In this document: positions 61,541-64,000 of the stretch, piece by piece
Numbering within the stretch: position 1 is the first letter of the stretch
Layout of the letters: the number at the start of each line of letters is the position of its first letter
NCBI GenBank assembly: GCA_037389465.1
Contig: JAZARR010000197.1
Span: 8,457,501 to 8,521,500, forward strand
Direction: 5' to 3'
Origin: Baylisascaris procyonis
Taxonomy: Eukaryota; Nematoda; Chromadorea; Rhabditida; Ascarididae
Length of the DNA stretch: 64,000 nt
Program-made: the position numbers and the translations under genes
Notes under the pieces: model-generated
What the model saw: the letters and a program-made list of their open reading frames with translations, nothing else
Database searches by the model: none
Told to the model about the DNA's origin: nothing

Positions 61541-63041
61541 AATTGAATTGGAAAACGAATGGGGGATTTATTATAGCTAATCAATTATTACAGCTCTCTA
61601 GCATCACTTTTCTAAGTTGTAATGTAAAGTGAAATTACTTCACAAATATAAGGACGCACACATGAAAATTTTCTAAGTATCTATACATATTCAGCAATGA
61701 TCATATCAGATGCTAGTAAAGATGAAAGCAAACGATTATATCAGTTAGCAAAGGAAATAAAAACCTCTAAAATTTCTTTTCACCATCAAAACGTATTTGT
61801 TGAAACGATAAAATGCGATATATAATATATAATGTATAGATTTTCCATTTTCGCAAATAAAGAAAAAATCTGAACTATTTGAAAATTCCCATTTTTTAGT
61901 TAATATAATATTTCATTTTTGTGATGAAAAAACTCAAACATCTCATAATATCAACATTTACTATTTTTATTACTTTGTAATCGACACTTTGCTTTTATTC
62001 ATATTATTTTTTATTGCTTTATAATCGAGAGCGATTCCATCAGGATCATACTGAAATGCTTAATACTCATTTTCGATAAGAAATTAGCCTCTAAATAATC
62101 AGAAAAATTTTTAAATAGTCAATCATTAGTGAGAGTTACAATAGGCATCACTATAAATCCACAAATAAACTATTCCAATGAGCAAAAACGGAAGGTTAGT
62201 TATAGCAGAGATTAATTTCTTCGATGTTTACTTGAAATGAAACGAAATCGATCTCAATAATATTGTGGAAATAATCGAATAACACCTAGAGCACAAATAG
62301 TGCGCAGTTATTTAGCCAGTCGGCTGGCACTGGAAAACATCAACGAGGATAGCAGTTAAAATTTTAACGTTTAATAAAAAGGGCATAAAAATGACTATCA
62401 GAAATTTACTGCAACGAACAACTGTGCACATGAAAAACAAACGTAGAGGATTGCCTAGAAAAATCAATTGACTGCTAGAGAGAGTGTTTTTTCTTTTGAA
62501 TTACAATGTTCGTATGTGCAACAAATTTCAAGAAATCCGAAATTTTGATGAAATCTTCAACACAAATTGTTCATGCTAGTGAAATCATTTTTTTTTTTTT
62601 TTTTTTTTAAATAAGATGAGAAAGATGTTATTTTTTATGAGAGAGGTGAAGGGGATTGCAAGAACTAAATTTTTAGACTGAAGCGAGATTGAGCCGCATA
62701 GAACGAGATAGAAATATGATCGCTAGAATTGTTCTTAGTACTACAAAAAACTTATAGGCGAATTCGAAATAAAACAGTTCCAATAGTTTAGTGTATAGTC
62801 GGAGCAAAAAGCGAGTGTAACTGTCGTTATATTATATTACGACATTGTCGATGCACTGAGCATATAACAACGTTGAAAGAAAGTCTTTTTGATCTACTTG
62901 TGAATGCAATAGTCAACTACGAAGTAGATTACTACGAAGCGCTAAAAGTAGGGTTAAATATAATTGTAAAATTAATCATATGATTCGGCATAATCATTTC
63001 CAACATGATTGGAATATTTGAAAATGTTGGGAGGATGCTAT

Positions 63042-63122
63042 ATGCAAATTTCTATGCAAATTTCTGTTATGTGAAAATATTTCTAAAAATGCAAAAAAAA
63101 AGTGGAATATATATATGCAAAT
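63042..63122 (+). promoter_or_regulatory. Three octamer (ATGCAAAT) sites
   Basis: ATGCAAAT occurs at 63042-63049, 63054-63061 and 63115-63122, all on the same strand. The first two form a 12-bp tandem duplication with TTTCT spacers. Octamers are bound by POU homeodomain factors. They lie 650-730 bases upstream of the ATG at 63774. Confidence 0.35.
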
Positions 63123-63773
63123 TCAATATGTTTCGTCCTATTCGACAACGTTAACATCAACAACAAAACAATATTAGTGCTTTTTCATTGAAGTCCACTG
63201 AGTGGCAGTTTTCATCATTCGCTTACTTCTATTGTTCTCTACGGTTGCATTTGAGTGACATTTATTGGTGAGAGACTTGAAATAATTCAAGTTGAGCTTG
63301 ACTTCGAGGCAGCCGTTTGTGTTATTGGAATACTTTAAGAGCATTATGTAGATACAGTAGAAGAACGCTGAATCATTATGCTTGTCGGAAGACATTCAAA
63401 ATTTTCTCCACTTCTATTGTCAGCGTTTTTTGACAAAAATCTTTTGCTTAGCTTAGCGAAAATTTTTGCTGATAGTCGTATGGAACTATAATATGTAATT
63501 CTTTTTGCAAAATGCATTAATTATGGAAATGGCTTCATTTTTATGTCTCCAAATTTCGAGTGTAAATGTTAGGAAGTCAATAGAAACTTAAAAATTATAC
63601 TTATTAATTAGGTGACTCACTTTAGCTAATTTGAATTATTAGATGGGAAGTCATTTTGAATTTCTTGTTCTCTATAGTAATCGTTTGTTGGAATACTCAT
63701 TTATGCACTATAAAAATGTTAGAAAAATAGTCATAAATATTTCAGATTTTTGACTATTGAATTTTGCACAAAA

Positions 63774-63856
63774 ATGGGCAAAAAGAAGATAATACAACCA
63801 ACGAGTTTGATGGAAAAATCAGCAAAGGAGCCTATCGAACGAGATCCATTCCAACG
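63774..63856 (+). CDS. First coding exon of an unidentified gene, truncated by the window edge
   Basis: An acceptor ATATTTCAG ends at 63745, 28 bases before the ATG, and the start context AAAATGG is good. The exon encodes a basic, hydrophilic 27-residue start (MGKKKIIQPTSLMEKSAKEP, then IERDPFQ) and ends in phase 2 at CAACG|GTTTGT. The acceptor could be a spliced-leader site. The rest lies beyond 64000. A Lys-rich N-terminus followed by DPFQ is too little to name a family. Confidence 0.5.
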
Positions 63857-64000
63857 GTTTGTTTTTAGATTTCATGTCTATTCACCCATGTAGATTGTAT
63901 GGTTACTAATTGGATAAGAGCTACAAGTCAATCAAGAGCGATCAAAATTTTTGTAATTGTTTTTGTAATACCCAGTTAAAGTTGAAGGCAAATGACTGAA

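Larger units (their letters stand above)
60777..63743. other. Intergenic region between the calexcitin-like gene and the gene at the right edge
   Basis: AT-rich, divergent promoter space for two genes. It holds a GA-rich tract (about 61.08-61.12 kb), a duplicated CCGGAA array (61468-61540), a T run at 62589-62608 and octamer repeats near 63.04-63.12 kb. The - strand frame at 63174-63395 has no recognisable feature. Confidence 0.5.

Noticed and set aside
63174..63395. - strand frame considered as the first exon of the calexcitin-like gene
   Set aside because: No donor in the phase-2 register needed by the exon ending at 60776, and no EF-hand-family resemblance.

Overview
The window is AT-rich eukaryotic DNA (about two thirds A+T by eye) with spliced genes, T-rich splice acceptors ending in CAG, TAG or AAG, and long intergenic spaces full of microsatellites, homopolymer G/C runs and homopurine tracts. 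The genes point to a nematode. Two CIP/KIP cyclin-dependent kinase inhibitor genes lie in tandem on the + strand. One encodes 183 residues and the other 284, matching the adjacent C. elegans pair cki-1 and cki-2 in order of size. A calexcitin-type EF-hand gene lies further on, on the - strand. The large introns and intergenic gaps are unlike C. elegans. I cannot name the species.

Layout. 1-2.8 kb: cki-1-like gene, three coding exons (557-2349, +). 2.8-25.4 kb: about 22 kb with no convincing gene. It holds a tRNA-related relic (2.5 kb), a tRNA-containing foldback retroposon with a 14-bp target-site duplication (3.5 kb), a 49-bp palindrome (14.3 kb), simple repeats, and one unassigned reading frame (17.2 kb). 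25.4-25.8 kb: a C-rich tract followed by a GC-richer block with a consensus E2F site, probably the cki-2 promoter. 27.1-38.1 kb: cki-2-like gene (+), seven coding exons with matching phases, a 7.7-kb intron, and a possible alternative last exon at 34.8 kb. 38.1-51.6 kb: no recognised gene, but the + strand stays strongly G- and T-rich like the cki-2 introns, so the domain may be transcribed rightward well past cki-2. 51.6-55.6 kb: two tRNA-like or repeat elements and a possible two-exon small gene (+). 55.6-60.8 kb: calexcitin-like gene, five coding exons (-). 60.8-63.7 kb: intergenic, with a duplicated CCGGAA array and octamer repeats. 63.77 kb to the end: first coding exon of another + strand gene, cut by the window edge.

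The two inhibitors share the cyclin-binding RxLFG motif, the FDF motif and the FYR helix of the p21/p27 domain, and they share one intron at the same codon and phase. They are therefore ancient duplicates. Their C-terminal halves differ: the first has a PIP-box-like motif, the second a long basic tail. The calexcitin gene is a separate calcium-signalling gene convergent with cki-2. The exon models are read by eye from splice signals, reading phase and protein family resemblance. No search or alignment was run.
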